Source: Marinoscillum pacificum (lineage in GTDB: Bacteria; Bacteroidota; Bacteroidia; Cytophagales; Cyclobacteriaceae). Taken from it: a stretch of 64,000 bases of DNA. Position 1 is the stretch's first letter. Every line of letters begins with the position of its first letter. The stretch covers positions 1,302,001-1,366,000 of the forward strand of contig NZ_JAMZMJ010000001.1 in the NCBI RefSeq assembly GCF_024714495.1, in the 5' to 3' direction. A program made the position numbers and the translations under genes. Positions 9,055 to 17,721 of this stretch are shown here, one piece after another. The notes beneath the pieces are model-generated. The model saw nothing but the letters and a program-made list of their open reading frames with translations, was not told where the DNA came from and searched no databases.

Positions 9055-9428
9055 TCTAGCTTATCCTCGTTTTTCATTTTCTTCTCAATAATCTGATCAC
9101 AACAGATCGAATAAAGAGAAAGTAGTTCGTATCCTTTTTTCACAAAATCTGTGATCATAGGTATTTGTCTTTTTCTGTTGGCATCATCCAGTTTGTCAAT
9201 CATGTAGATCAACTCATCCATCTCCTCTTCCAATGCATCCATCTGGTTGTAAAAACTGATCTGCCCTTTTGCACTCAACACTTTATGCAAGATCTTGTCC
9301 ATCTTCTGCGAGCTACGCATGATAGCCGAAGAGAAAGCAAGCAAATTGCTACCAGGCAACAAGTCCGCTAGCTGAGAAGCCTTGTTCTGGAATTTTTCGT
9401 TGAGATTAGAGAGTTGTTCAAGTGTCAT
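9051..9428 (-). CDS. small helical protein of the dcw cluster, unknown function
   Basis: A 125-aa cytoplasmic protein without signal peptide or membrane segment. It is predicted almost entirely helical, with alternating hydrophobic and charged residues (for example YNQMDALEEEMDELIYMID) and a basic C-terminus; the pattern suggests a small helical bundle. The ATGA overlap with murD and the 7-base gap from mraY place it firmly in the division operon. I do not recognise a named family. As inference, it could be a lineage-specific accessory of precursor synthesis or divisome control. Confidence 0.8.
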   Translation of the reverse strand: MTLEQLSNLNEKFQNKASQLADLLPGSNLLAFSSAIMRSSQKMDKILHKVLSAKGQISFYNQMDALEEEMDELIYMIDKLDDANRKRQIPMITDFVKKGYELLSLYSICCDQIIEKKMKNEDKLD

Positions 9429-9435
9429 ATTAGGA

Positions 9436-10614
9436 TCATCTAAGTTTAAGCGTTGCTAATGTGATAATGGCTAACAAAATGCCGGACGTCCAAAATCTGG
9501 TAACGATCTTAGCCTCATGCCAACCTTTCTTTTGGTAATGATGATGTAATGGCGACATAAGGAACACCCTTCTTCCTTCACCATACTTTTTCTTGGTGTA
9601 CTTGAAATAAGACACCTGAATCATCACTGAAATTGTCTCTATGAAGAACACTCCACAAAGCACAGGAATCAACAATTCCTTTCTAATAACTAAAGCGAAA
9701 ACGGCAATTGTAGCACCAAGCGACAAACTGCCAGTATCACCCATAAAAACCTGAGCTGGATAGGAATTGAACCATAAGAATCCAATACATGCTCCTACGA
9801 AAGCAGCTCCGAAAATCACCAACTCACCCGAGTTTGGAATAAATGCGATATTCAAATAATCAGCGAATACTGCGTTACCAGACATGTAAGCAAATACCAC
9901 CAATGTCAATCCAATAATTGCTGATAAACCTCCAGCCAATCCATCCAATCCGTCTGTCAGGTTCGATGCATTGGAAACTGCCGTGATGATAAATATGACT
10001 GCAAGCACATAAACCAACCAGGTATATCCTTCCAAAAACTGTGGCAATAACCAGTCGTATTGGAATTCATTATTTTTCACAAATGGAATAGTCGTCACAA
10101 TAGATCCACTATCAGCGAAGCCTGTTCCACCAAGTTCTGGAATTGCCACATCTGGATGGAAAACCATTACCAAACCAACAACTAAACCAATCGCTACCTG
10201 ACCGATGATTTTGAAGTGACCTGCTAAACCATCCTTATTCTTCTTTTTCTTCTTCAGGTAGTCATCAGCAAATCCGATCAGTCCCATCCAAAGACAAGTC
10301 ACCAATAACAGGATGACATAGATATTACCAACCTGAGCGAACAACAACGTTGGGATAGTGATCGAAGCGATGATGATGATACCACCCATAGTTGGTGTAC
10401 CAGCCTTCTCCATCTGACCTTCCAAACCCAAATCACGAATAGACTCTCCCATCTGGAAGCGTCTAAGCATGTTGATCAATTTCTTACCAAAGAAGATGCT
10501 AATCACCAGCGAAATCAACGCAGCCATACCTGCCCTGAAGGAGATAAAGCGGAATACACTCGCTCCCATCAAGTCAAATTGTTTTTCCAAAAAGTCAAAC
10601 AAGTAGTATAGCAT
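9436..10614 (-). CDS. mraY: phospho-MurNAc-pentapeptide transferase MraY
   Basis: Integral membrane enzyme that transfers phospho-MurNAc-pentapeptide to undecaprenyl phosphate, giving lipid I. Ten or so membrane segments in 392 aa. The Asp-rich motif [12 protein letters not shown], the [12 protein letters not shown] motif, the [10 protein letters not shown] motif and the cytoplasmic [11 protein letters not shown] motif are all present. A stretch of about 60 residues ([19 protein letters not shown] and onward) enlarges the loop between early helices, as in other Bacteroidota MraY. It lies 68 bases after murE; that gap has only an imperfect ATTTTAGA repeat. Confidence 0.98.
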   Translation of the reverse strand: MLYYLFDFLEKQFDLMGASVFRFISFRAGMAALISLVISIFFGKKLINMLRRFQMGESIRDLGLEGQMEKAGTPTMGGIIIIASITIPTLLFAQVGNIYVILLLVTCLWMGLIGFADDYLKKKKKNKDGLAGHFKIIGQVAIGLVVGLVMVFHPDVAIPELGGTGFADSGSIVTTIPFVKNNEFQYDWLLPQFLEGYTWLVYVLAVIFIITAVSNASNLTDGLDGLAGGLSAIIGLTLVVFAYMSGNAVFADYLNIAFIPNSGELVIFGAAFVGACIGFLWFNSYPAQVFMGDTGSLSLGATIAVFALVIRKELLIPVLCGVFFIETISVMIQVSYFKYTKKKYGEGRRVFLMSPLHHHYQKKGWHEAKIVTRFWTSGILLAIITLATLKLR

Positions 10615-10682
10615 TTCAGATTTTAGATTTTAGACCTAAGATTTTAGATGGAGTTTGATGTCTCCTTTCTAATGTCTTCTGT

Positions 10683-12137
10683 CTATCCATTTAACATTTT
10701 ATTTAACTCTTCTTTGTCATCGAAGTGATTTCTCACTCCTTTAATTTCCTGGTAAGTTTCATGTCCCTTTCCAGCAACTAATATGATATCCATAGATCCA
10801 GCCAGATTGCAAGCTGTTCTAATTGCTTCTCTTCTATCCTCAATCACCATGGTTTTTCTCTGATCAACCTTTGAAATCCCCGCCATCATATCCGTAAGGA
10901 TTTGCTTTGGATCTTCGTCTCTTGGGTTGTCAGAAGTCAATATCACTTTGTTGCTGTACTGAGCAGCTAATCTTGCCATCTCAGGACGTTTACCTTTATC
11001 TCTATTTCCTCCACATCCGACTACAGTGATTACTGTTTCCTGACGTGTTCTCAAATTGTCAATCGTCTTTAACACATTTTCCAAAGCATCTGGAGTGTGT
11101 GCATAATCCACGATCGCCAAAATATCGTTGGCATTTACCACCTGCTCAAAGCGACCTCTTGCACCGTCCATTTGCGAAAGCACAGTGAGTACTTCTTCCT
11201 TCTCCTCCTCAAGCAATACTGCAGTAGCATATACCGCTAAAAGGTTGTAAGCATTGAAGTCACCAATCAACTTGAACCAGGCGCTGATTCCATCCACATC
11301 AAGCTCTAAACCCTGAAGTGTATTGTGTAGAATCTTTGCTTTGAAATCAGCCATAGACTTCAAAGAGTAAGTATTCTTATCAGCCTTAGTGTTTTGCATC
11401 ATCACATGACCTCTCTTATCATCTACATTGACCAATGCAAATGCATCTCTTGACAAGCCATCAAAAAGCAATTTCTTCGCCTTGATATACTCATCAAAAG
11501 TCTCGTGGAAATCCAGGTGATCATGAGAAATATTCGTGAACACACCACCAGCAAACTCCAACCCTTTGGTTCTGTGCTGAACTAAAGCATGAGAGCTCAC
11601 TTCCATGAAGGCATGTGTACATCCCTCCTTCACCATTTGCGCCATCAAAGCATTGATGGTAATTGCATCTGGAGTAGTGAACTTAGTCTCTAGTATCTTT
11701 TCGTTGATTTTGTTCTCTACCGTAGAGAGCAAGCCAACTTTATATCCTAATCGCTGAAACAATTGGAATAATAAGGTCGCCGTAGTAGTCTTACCATTGG
11801 TACCTGTTATTCCGACTAATCGAAGTTTCTTAGAAGGATTGTCGAAGAAATTGGCTGCTACAATACCCATCGCAGCAGCGCTATTCTCCACCTGTATATA
11901 TGTCGTATTCTTTCTTAAATCTTGTGGAATCTCTTCACAAACAATAGCCACCGCACCAAGCTCAATAGCCTTATCTATGAAATCATGCCCATCAACTGTC
12001 AAGCCAGGAACAGCAAAAAACAGCCCTCCTTTTTCGACCTTTCTTGAGTCCATAGCCAATGAAGTAATCTCCTGATCACGATCTCCATGGATCTCAATCA
12101 GCGACGCTCCAAACAATATGTCTTTCAATAATGGCAT
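10683..12137 (-). CDS. murE: UDP-MurNAc-tripeptide ligase MurE, meso-DAP type
   Basis: Cytoplasmic ligase adding the third stem-peptide residue. The ATP loop is VGITGTNGKTTTATLL (about residue 110). ITSDNPRDEDP-type specificity is visible as TSDNPRDEDP: the DNPR motif is established as the meso-diaminopimelate determinant, so the murein should be DAP-type. EVSSHAL and NISHDHLDFH are further Mur-ligase motifs. 484 aa. Its ATG shares one base with the ftsI stop (TAATG), so translation is probably coupled. Confidence 0.98.
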   Translation of the reverse strand: MPLLKDILFGASLIEIHGDRDQEITSLAMDSRKVEKGGLFFAVPGLTVDGHDFIDKAIELGAVAIVCEEIPQDLRKNTTYIQVENSAAAMGIVAANFFDNPSKKLRLVGITGTNGKTTTATLLFQLFQRLGYKVGLLSTVENKINEKILETKFTTPDAITINALMAQMVKEGCTHAFMEVSSHALVQHRTKGLEFAGGVFTNISHDHLDFHETFDEYIKAKKLLFDGLSRDAFALVNVDDKRGHVMMQNTKADKNTYSLKSMADFKAKILHNTLQGLELDVDGISAWFKLIGDFNAYNLLAVYATAVLLEEEKEEVLTVLSQMDGARGRFEQVVNANDILAIVDYAHTPDALENVLKTIDNLRTRQETVITVVGCGGNRDKGKRPEMARLAAQYSNKVILTSDNPRDEDPKQILTDMMAGISKVDQRKTMVIEDRREAIRTACNLAGSMDIILVAGKGHETYQEIKGVRNHFDDKEELNKMLNG

Positions 12138-14236
12138 TAGCTCAATTCAATTTTAATGTTGGCTCCTTTTGCGAATTTTGTTCCAGGCAATAAAGACTGA
12201 GTATTCACTCTTCCTCGACCTCTGGCATCCACTTTTAAACCCATGTTTTCCAATACATAAATGGCATCACGAAGTGTCATACCACGCACATCTGGAATAT
12301 GATCAGGCTTAGGTTGATTGTCCTCCCAGAATACTGAATGATTAACCACATCAGTCGTCACCCATTCCGCATCTGTTTCTGAATGATTAGAGATTCCTAA
12401 ATAATTTGAAATCATCTGTAACTCATTCTTTTTACCTGATCTGATTACTGGAAATACTCCAGCATACTTATCTCTTTGGTCTGGCAGCTCTAAATGTAAA
12501 TCCGTCTCCAAAGCATAGATCTTATCCGCTATTTCTTTGAAAACTGGAGCTGCTACATCACTTCCATAAATCTGATACCCCTTTGGCTCATCAATGACGA
12601 TGATACAGCTGTACTGAGGGTTATCAGCTGGAAAATACCCAGCAAATGAGGTGTAGTAATTCGTTGTATATCGACCATTCACCACCTTCTTAGCTGTACC
12701 TGTCTTTCCAGCAATTTTGTATTTCTCGTTTTTAATGTTCTGTGCAGTTCCTCGTTCTACTACACCTTCCAGCATAACCTTCACCTTTCTCAAAGTCTCC
12801 TTAGAGCAGATCTTATCGTTCAAGACTTTCGCCTTATAGGTATCAATATTTTTATTCGCCTTCTTCACTGATTTCACAATCAAAGGCTGAATCATCTTCC
12901 CATTATTAGCCACAGCATTGTACAATGTCAATGTCTGTAATGGAGTCATTTTCAACTCATATCCATGAGAAATCCATGGCAATGAAATACCACTCCAGGT
13001 GCTATCAGTCGGATCTTTTATATAAGGAACTCCCTCACCCACCATTTGAAAACCAAGCGGTTTATCCAAGCCTATTTGCTTGATGTAATCTGTATATCGT
13101 GATGGTTTAGCTCCAAATTGCTTCGTGATCAACTTCGCTGTACCAATGTTGGAACTCTTCTCAAACACTTCCTGAACAGTCAATACACCATATCCACCTG
13201 GCTTATGATCGCGCATGGTTTCATTGAAAAATTTCATCACACCATTGCCAGTGTCCACAGTGTCGGTCAGTTCGATATCAGCGTCTTCTAACAATGCGAT
13301 CATACTAGCCAATTTGAAAGTAGAACCTGGCTCACGCGCACCCTGACTACCCACTGCGTAGTTGTACTGTTCAGAGTACTCACCTCTGCTATTTCTACTC
13401 AGGTTAGAAATCGCTTTGATCTCTCCTGTTTTCACTTCCATCAAAACCGCAACTCCGTAATCCGCCTGATGCTTTTGTAAATGCTTTAACAAGGCCGATT
13501 CCGTAACGTCCTGAAGGTTTACATTGATAGTCGTTTGGATATCATAACCATCCACTGGACGAATCTCCGTACCATCATAAACAGGCCTCCAGCTGCCTCC
13601 AGTCATTTTTTGAAACAGCGCCTCTCCATTTTGACCGGCTAACTGGCGATTGAATGAATATTCTAATCCAGCCACTCCATTGTTATCAGAATTGACTGTT
13701 CCTATAGTTCGGTAACCAAAACGAGAAAAAGGCAGAATTCTTTTTTCCACCTTCTCGAAGATAATTCCACCAGTATATTGCCCTTCTCTAAAGATTGGCC
13801 AGCGCTCGATGCGCTTTTTTTCCTGATAGTCAACTTCCTGTCGGTTAATGACCATATATCGTCTTCTGTCCTTCCTTGCCTGAGCTATCTTCCGCTTGTA
13901 TTGCATCTGCGACATATCTCCATAAAAGTGCGAGAGATAATAGCAGAGTGAATCAATGTGCGAATTGAACAACTCATCGCTAGGCAGGTATGGATCAAAT
14001 GCCACCTGGTAAAACGGCAATGAGGTCGCCAACAAACTCCCATCATCGGCATAAATATTACCGCGTGTTGCATTGACCTTACGAACATCCAGTCCTATGC
14101 TCTCCCCGTAACTTCTCCATCTATCACCCTCTACATGCTGAATGGTGAAAATGCGAAAAAGTATTCCTGCAGAAAACAAGAATACCACGAGGAATGCAAT
14201 CCTTACTCTTAATAATATGGATGTGCGAATGCTCAT
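12137..14236 (-). CDS. ftsI: septal penicillin-binding protein (FtsI/PBP3 type) with PASTA domain
   Basis: Class B transpeptidase that cross-links septal murein, working with FtsW. One N-terminal membrane anchor (about residues 11-28), a PBP dimer domain, then the transpeptidase with the catalytic STFK (in GAREPGSTFKLAS), SSN, and KTGTAKK motifs in order. The last 60 residues form one PASTA domain (IPDVRGMTLRDAIYVLENMG...LPGTKFAKGANIKIEL), as in Spo VD-type PBPs and many Bacteroidota FtsI. 699 aa. The start overlaps ftsL by 4 bases and the stop shares one base with murE. Confidence 0.97.
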   Translation of the reverse strand: MSIRTSILLRVRIAFLVVFLFSAGILFRIFTIQHVEGDRWRSYGESIGLDVRKVNATRGNIYADDGSLLATSLPFYQVAFDPYLPSDELFNSHIDSLCYYLSHFYGDMSQMQYKRKIAQARKDRRRYMVINRQEVDYQEKKRIERWPIFREGQYTGGIIFEKVEKRILPFSRFGYRTIGTVNSDNNGVAGLEYSFNRQLAGQNGEALFQKMTGGSWRPVYDGTEIRPVDGYDIQTTINVNLQDVTESALLKHLQKHQADYGVAVLMEVKTGEIKAISNLSRNSRGEYSEQYNYAVGSQGAREPGSTFKLASMIALLEDADIELTDTVDTGNGVMKFFNETMRDHKPGGYGVLTVQEVFEKSSNIGTAKLITKQFGAKPSRYTDYIKQIGLDKPLGFQMVGEGVPYIKDPTDSTWSGISLPWISHGYELKMTPLQTLTLYNAVANNGKMIQPLIVKSVKKANKNIDTYKAKVLNDKICSKETLRKVKVMLEGVVERGTAQNIKNEKYKIAGKTGTAKKVVNGRYTTNYYTSFAGYFPADNPQYSCIIVIDEPKGYQIYGSDVAAPVFKEIADKIYALETDLHLELPDQRDKYAGVFPVIRSGKKNELQMISNYLGISNHSETDAEWVTTDVVNHSVFWEDNQPKPDHIPDVRGMTLRDAIYVLENMGLKVDARGRGRVNTQSLLPGTKFAKGANIKIELS

Positions 14237-14604
14237 TCTTCCGGTATCACAATTTTATAAGGTGAAACATTACTTTCTTTCAATCCAATGCGAGCTGCCT
14301 CTTTTGCCACCTCTGACTGCTTACTTGCGTACATGAAGTCAGCCTTTAATGTGGTATAATCAGCTCTTAAATCTTCTACTGCCGTTTCCAGCGTGTTGAT
14401 ATTTCTAATTTTCTTTTCTGCATAATGTCTACTTCCGATGTAGATCACACAAAGAGTCGCCACAAACAAAATCTGTGGTAAGAATCTCAAGTGAATGACT
14501 TCACCAATCGACTCATCCATTGGAAGCACCTTATCCAACAGAGAAAAGAAACCTTTTCCTCTTGCTGCTGACTTACTAGGTATTTTGTATGTATTGGTTG
14601 CCAT
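14233..14604 (-). CDS. ftsL: FtsL-like division protein
   Basis: A 123-aa bitopic protein with a basic cytoplasmic N-terminus (about 45 residues), a single membrane segment near LPQILFVATLCVIYIGSRHY, and an extracytoplasmic helix (INTLETAVEDLRADYTTLKADF) with heptad-like spacing suitable for a coiled coil with DivIC/FtsB. Primary sequence gives little identity. The call rests on topology, size and the canonical position between rsmH and ftsI. Homologues in this phylum have often been mislabelled as methyltransferases because of their neighbour. Confidence 0.88.
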   Translation of the reverse strand: MATNTYKIPSKSAARGKGFFSLLDKVLPMDESIGEVIHLRFLPQILFVATLCVIYIGSRHYAEKKIRNINTLETAVEDLRADYTTLKADFMYASKQSEVAKEAARIGLKESNVSPYKIVIPEE

Positions 14605-14685
14605 TTGTTTTTATTCATAAGTACAGAGTACAGCGTACCATGTACAGTGTTTGTTAATCCATTATTCGAAGCACAGTACTGAATA

Positions 14686-15603
14686 CTATTTACTCTGTAC
14701 CCGCTCCGCTACACGGAGCTTCGCGCTTCTCGCTCTATTGTTTCTTTCCAACTCTTCTTCTCCGGCGATAATCGGCTTTCTGGTAATTGACTCTAATGGC
14801 CTGATAATATTTCCATAAAAGTCTTTCTCCTGCTTGCCTCTTATATTTCCAGCATTGATAAAGTTCTTCACTGGACGATCTTCTAAAGAGTGATAGCTCA
14901 TCACTACCAATCGACCTCCCGGCGCCAAGACTTCTGGTGTCTGCTCCAAAAATTCATGCAGCGCCCCCATCTCGTCATTTACTTCTATGCGTATGGCCTG
15001 AAAAAGCTGAGCGAGATATTTCATCTCTCTACCTCTCGGCGCACAAGTCAAAGCAATCTCTCTTAGCTGTTCGTTTCTGTGGATGGTCTTCATACCCCTG
15101 GCTCGGATGATCGCGGCTGCCAACGTTTTGGCATTTTTGACCTCTCCGTAAGCACTGAGTATATGAATCAAATCCTTCTGCTCGTATTCGTTTACTACAT
15201 GTTTTGCAGTAACCGCAGCTCCCTGATCCATTCGCATGTCGAGCTCTCCATCAAATCGGGTGGAGAAACCTCTACTTCCCTCATCCAATTGATGAGAAGA
15301 AACTCCTAAATCAGCAAGAATTCCATCTACTTGTTTTACTCCATGAAAGCGCAGTTGCCTTTTCAGGAATCTGAAGTTGGATTCTACAAAAGTGAAAGAA
15401 CGATGCTGCTGAAATTCTTCAGCATTGGCCTTTGCATCAGCATCCTGATCAAAAGCATAAAGCATTCCGCCATCAAGCTTCTCGAGTATTGCTCGAGTAT
15501 GTCCCCCTCCGCCGAAGGTGACGTCAACATAGATTCCGTTTGGTTTGATGTCAAGGCCTTCCAGGCACTCTTTTAGCATCACCGGTATGTGGTAAGTACT
15601 CAT
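14686..15603 (-). CDS. rsmH: 16S rRNA m4C1402 methyltransferase RsmH
   Basis: SAM-dependent N4-methyltransferase acting on C1402 of 16S rRNA. The SAM-binding VDVTFGGGGHTRAIL, DGILADLGVSSHQLDEGSRGFS and LVVMSYHSLEDRPVKNF motifs are typical. 305 aa, full length. Its ATG shares one base with the mraZ stop. About 80 bases separate it from ftsL; this gap has short GTACAG/GTACC repeats but no convincing terminator. Confidence 0.97.
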   Translation of the reverse strand: MSTYHIPVMLKECLEGLDIKPNGIYVDVTFGGGGHTRAILEKLDGGMLYAFDQDADAKANAEEFQQHRSFTFVESNFRFLKRQLRFHGVKQVDGILADLGVSSHQLDEGSRGFSTRFDGELDMRMDQGAAVTAKHVVNEYEQKDLIHILSAYGEVKNAKTLAAAIIRARGMKTIHRNEQLREIALTCAPRGREMKYLAQLFQAIRIEVNDEMGALHEFLEQTPEVLAPGGRLVVMSYHSLEDRPVKNFINAGNIRGKQEKDFYGNIIRPLESITRKPIIAGEEELERNNRARSAKLRVAERVQSK

Positions 15604-16046
15604 TATTCGTCCAGGTATTTCTGAGCAAGAGCTGAGTACTCTTCGGAATCGTCTATTTGATGTTCCTCAAAAATTTGAGGGTTCCACATCTCAATGTAAT
15701 TGCCCATCCCTATTAAAATAGCCTCTTTATCGAGGTTGGCATGAGCGAGCATTGGCTTAGGTAACAATATCCGTCCCGCATTATCCAGCTCTACCTGTGC
15801 GATACTCCTGAAGAAATTTCGTTTCAATTTTCTCTGCTCGGCGTTGAACTCACTAAGCGCAGCAATCTTGGCATGTATCTTTTTGTATTCTAACATCGGA
15901 TACAGGATCAAGTTTGGCTCGAATCCTTTTCGGATTACCAGCTCGTGAGTGGATACTTCGGGAAGATTAGCCTTAATCTTAGAAGGTAAGACTAACCTAC
16001 CCTTAGCGTCCAACTTACACTCATACTCGCTTGTGAAAAAAGCCAT
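15603..16046 (-). CDS. mraZ: transcriptional regulator MraZ
   Basis: AbrB-fold DNA-binding regulator of the dcw operon. Two MraZ repeats are visible: FTSEYECKLDAKGRLVLPSKIK near the N-terminus and QVELDNAGRILLPKPML in the second half, each with the DxxGR motif. I start at MAFFTSEYECK rather than 24 bases upstream, because MraZ proteins begin close to this motif; this gives 147 aa. First gene of the operon. A TAnnTTTG promoter element and three GTGG boxes, the known type of MraZ target, lie just upstream, implying autoregulation. Confidence 0.96.
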   Translation of the reverse strand: MAFFTSEYECKLDAKGRLVLPSKIKANLPEVSTHELVIRKGFEPNLILYPMLEYKKIHAKIAALSEFNAEQRKLKRNFFRSIAQVELDNAGRILLPKPMLAHANLDKEAILIGMGNYIEMWNPQIFEEHQIDDSEEYSALAQKYLDE

Positions 16047-16098
16047 AGTTGAGCTGCGACACTCTCGCATCGCATTAGAAAAATATAAACCACCAATA

Positions 16099-16128
16099 CA
16101 AATGTATGAAAAGATTCAACAAAATCAA
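16099..16128 (-). promoter_or_regulatory. predicted mraZ/dcw promoter
   Basis: On the minus strand TACATTTG (16106-16099) matches the Bacteroidota -7 consensus TAnnTTTG exactly. A TTG at 16128-16126 sits 19 bases upstream, the usual place of the -33 element. Initiation would fall about 45 bases before the mraZ ATG. The -33 element directly abuts the innermost GTGG box. Confidence 0.6.
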
Positions 16129-16152
16129 CCACATCCTCCCACTTTCCTCCAC
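16129..16152 (-). promoter_or_regulatory. proximal MraZ-type operator, three GTGG boxes at 10-bp pitch
   Basis: GTGG occurs on the minus strand at 16152-16149, 16142-16139 and 16132-16129, exactly 10 bp apart, the first two preceded by AAA (AAAGTGG). MraZ is known to bind tandem short G-rich repeats of this type with one-turn spacing. The boxes are immediately upstream of the predicted -33 element. Confidence 0.75.
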
Positions 16153-16298
16153 TTTTTTAAAAAAGTTCGTTTCAAGCTTATAAAAAGCCCTTTTTCGATC
16201 AATTTCAAGGGTTTTACGGTTAACTCACTGAATGATAGGACGTAAAATCAGTCCACTTGCAGTAGTAATTGGACAAAATTAGCTCAAAAATGCTAGTT

Positions 16299-16453
16299 GG
16301 TGGGGCAAAGTGGTGCAATTGGGAAAATTTTACTTTTTGGTGGGAGAAAGTGGTAAATGCATGATGTTTTGGGTTTTGGGCTTTGGAGTTTTGAATTGGT
16401 GGTAGCGTTTGATCAGTTGGTGGGGCAAGGTGGTAGATGTGGGGGAAAGTGGG
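16299..16453 (+). promoter_or_regulatory. distal GTGG-box array, opposite orientation
   Basis: At least nine GTGG boxes on the plus strand start at 16300, 16310, 16340, 16350, 16399, 16420, 16430, 16439 and 16449, so most neighbours are 9-10 bp apart. Three 18-bp units beginning TTGGTGGG and ending GTGGT recur at 16298, 16338 and 16418. The boxes match those at the mraZ promoter but point the other way. No convincing mraZ-related gene starts downstream on the plus strand; a transposase element follows. Confidence 0.6.
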
Positions 16454-16456
16454 CTA

Positions 16457-16503
16457 ATTCGGATTTGCAATCCGAATGGCTGAGCGGCTGGATTTTTAAT
16501 CCA
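16457..16503. repeat. REP-like repeat, copy A (left of RAYT)
   Basis: Two perfect hairpins in a row: a 9-bp stem ATTCGGATT with loop TGC (16457-16477) and a 6-bp stem TGGATT with loop TTT (16489-16503), joined by GGCTGAGCGGC. The same unit recurs downstream of the transposase at 17080. The shared core of all stems is GGATT-NNN-AATCC. Confidence 0.8.
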
Positions 16504-16526
16504 CTTTTATTTCTTAATTTGACTTG

Positions 16527-17072
16527 ATGGGAATCAAGAACAAAATATCTGATGGCTATCTGTACTTTGTGACCATGACCGTGGTAGACTGGGTGGATGT
16601 ATTCACCAGGCCATCTTATAAAAATGAAATTGTTAACGCTCTGAAACATTGTCAACAAAAGAAAGGACTGGAGCTATACGCATGGTGTCTTATGACCAAT
16701 CACTTACACCTTATTGTCTCTGCCGCAGAAGGCCACAACCTATCAGATATCCTTCGCGACTTCAAAAAGCACACCAATAAATCGATTATAAGAATCATCA
16801 AGGAAGAACCAGAAAGCAGAAGGGAATGGTTGCTGGATCGGCTGGAATTTAGTGGCAGATACAATCCGAAAATCAAAAATTACAAATTTTGGCAAGATGG
16901 TAATGATGCCAAAGAAATCCACTCCAACGAGTTCCTGGATCAGAAAATAGACTACATCCACAGGAATCCTGTAGCTACTGAAATTGTATCAGAACCAGAA
17001 CATTACTGGTATAGCTCAGCAAGAAACTACGCTGGAGAAAAAGGACTAATTGATGTTCTTTTTATTGACTAA
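16527..17072 (+). CDS. REP-associated tyrosine transposase (RAYT, Y1_Tnp)
   Basis: Single-domain HUH/Y1 transposase of the IS200/RAYT superfamily, which nicks and rejoins single-stranded hairpin DNA. The HUH pair is in CLMTNHLHLI (about residues 59-61) and the catalytic Tyr in KIDYIHRNPV (about residue 143), followed by the RAYT-typical EHYWYSSARNYA. I start at the ATG at 16527; the preceding TTG is also possible. About 181 aa. It is bracketed by REP-like hairpins at 16457-16503 and 17080-17200, the classic arrangement of a domesticated RAYT with its substrates. All catalytic residues are intact. Confidence 0.93.
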   Translation: MGIKNKISDGYLYFVTMTVVDWVDVFTRPSYKNEIVNALKHCQQKKGLELYAWCLMTNHLHLIVSAAEGHNLSDILRDFKKHTNKSIIRIIKEEPESRREWLLDRLEFSGRYNPKIKNYKFWQDGNDAKEIHSNEFLDQKIDYIHRNPVATEIVSEPEHYWYSSARNYAGEKGLIDVLFID

Positions 17073-17079
17073 AACTCTC

Positions 17080-17200
17080 ATTCGGATTTGCAATCCGAAT
17101 GGCTGAGTCGCTGGATTTTTAATCCAGCATACTGTAGCAAGTAAATAGAAACGGATTACAAATCCTCTTTCTCTTTACATCGGGATTGCAAATCCCGATG
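17080..17200. repeat. REP-like repeat, copy B (right of RAYT)
   Basis: Four hairpins in series: the 9-bp ATTCGGATT stem (17080-17100), an 8-bp GCTGGATT stem with loop TTT (17110-17128), GGATT-ACA-AATCC (17153-17165), and a 10-bp CATCGGGATT stem with loop GCA (17178-17200). The first two repeat copy A; the last two recur in copy C. Confidence 0.8.
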
Positions 17201-17589
17201 AGCTAAATAATTGCGTAGCAACACCTCCGATAAGTTTTAACTCAAAATCCCTAAAATAGGGTATTGCTGTTCGTGCATATAGTTGAGTTATTTGTAATGC
17301 TAAACCAAATCGCCATAACAAACTGTATATCAACACTAAAAAACAGTAGCTCAAACTCATGGAGCTAAGAAATAGCACCACATCCTTCTATCGCTGTAAT
17401 CATGTAATCTAGGCTTAGAATAGAAACTGGAGGACTTTCCAAAAAACTTATCTGGTTAGAATGGCAGGCCTGCTCTCCTCTGGGGAGTGGGCCTTGTCTC
17501 TTTTAGGCGATTGTGATTTATTGTCTAAGCTGTTTGGTGAAATAAAACCATCATACAAATCCCAACGAAAAAGGAATCAACTTGCGTTC
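17201..17589. other. gene-free stretch with one strong hairpin
   Basis: No convincing reading frame; a 68-codon minus-strand frame here lacks any coding look. A hairpin at 17466-17494 pairs AGGCC with GGCCT and, inside it, CTCTCC with GGGGAG (one G-T pair). It lies midway between two REP-like repeats and has no U run, so it is not an obvious terminator. Confidence 0.4.
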
Positions 17590-17681
17590 ATTCGGATTTG
17601 GAATCCAGCATACTGTAGCCAATAAATAGAAACGGATTACAAATCCTCTTTCTCTTTACATCGGGATTGCAAATCCCGACG
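17590..17681. repeat. REP-like repeat, copy C (internally deleted)
   Basis: Begins with ATTCGGATTTG like copies A and B, then jumps directly to the AATCCAGC end of the second hairpin, so about 31 bases are missing relative to copy B. From there it matches 17121-17200 closely, with about three differences, including the GGATT-ACA-AATCC and CGGGATT-GCA-AATCCCG hairpins. Confidence 0.75.
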
Positions 17682-17721
17682 AGTATAGTTAGGCACAAAA
17701 AATAACTCAACTTAAAAAGGA

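Noticed and set aside
17175-17381. 68-codon minus-strand frame with hydrophobic residues
   Set aside because: Overlaps REP hairpins, no plausible start context, composition like random AT-rich DNA.
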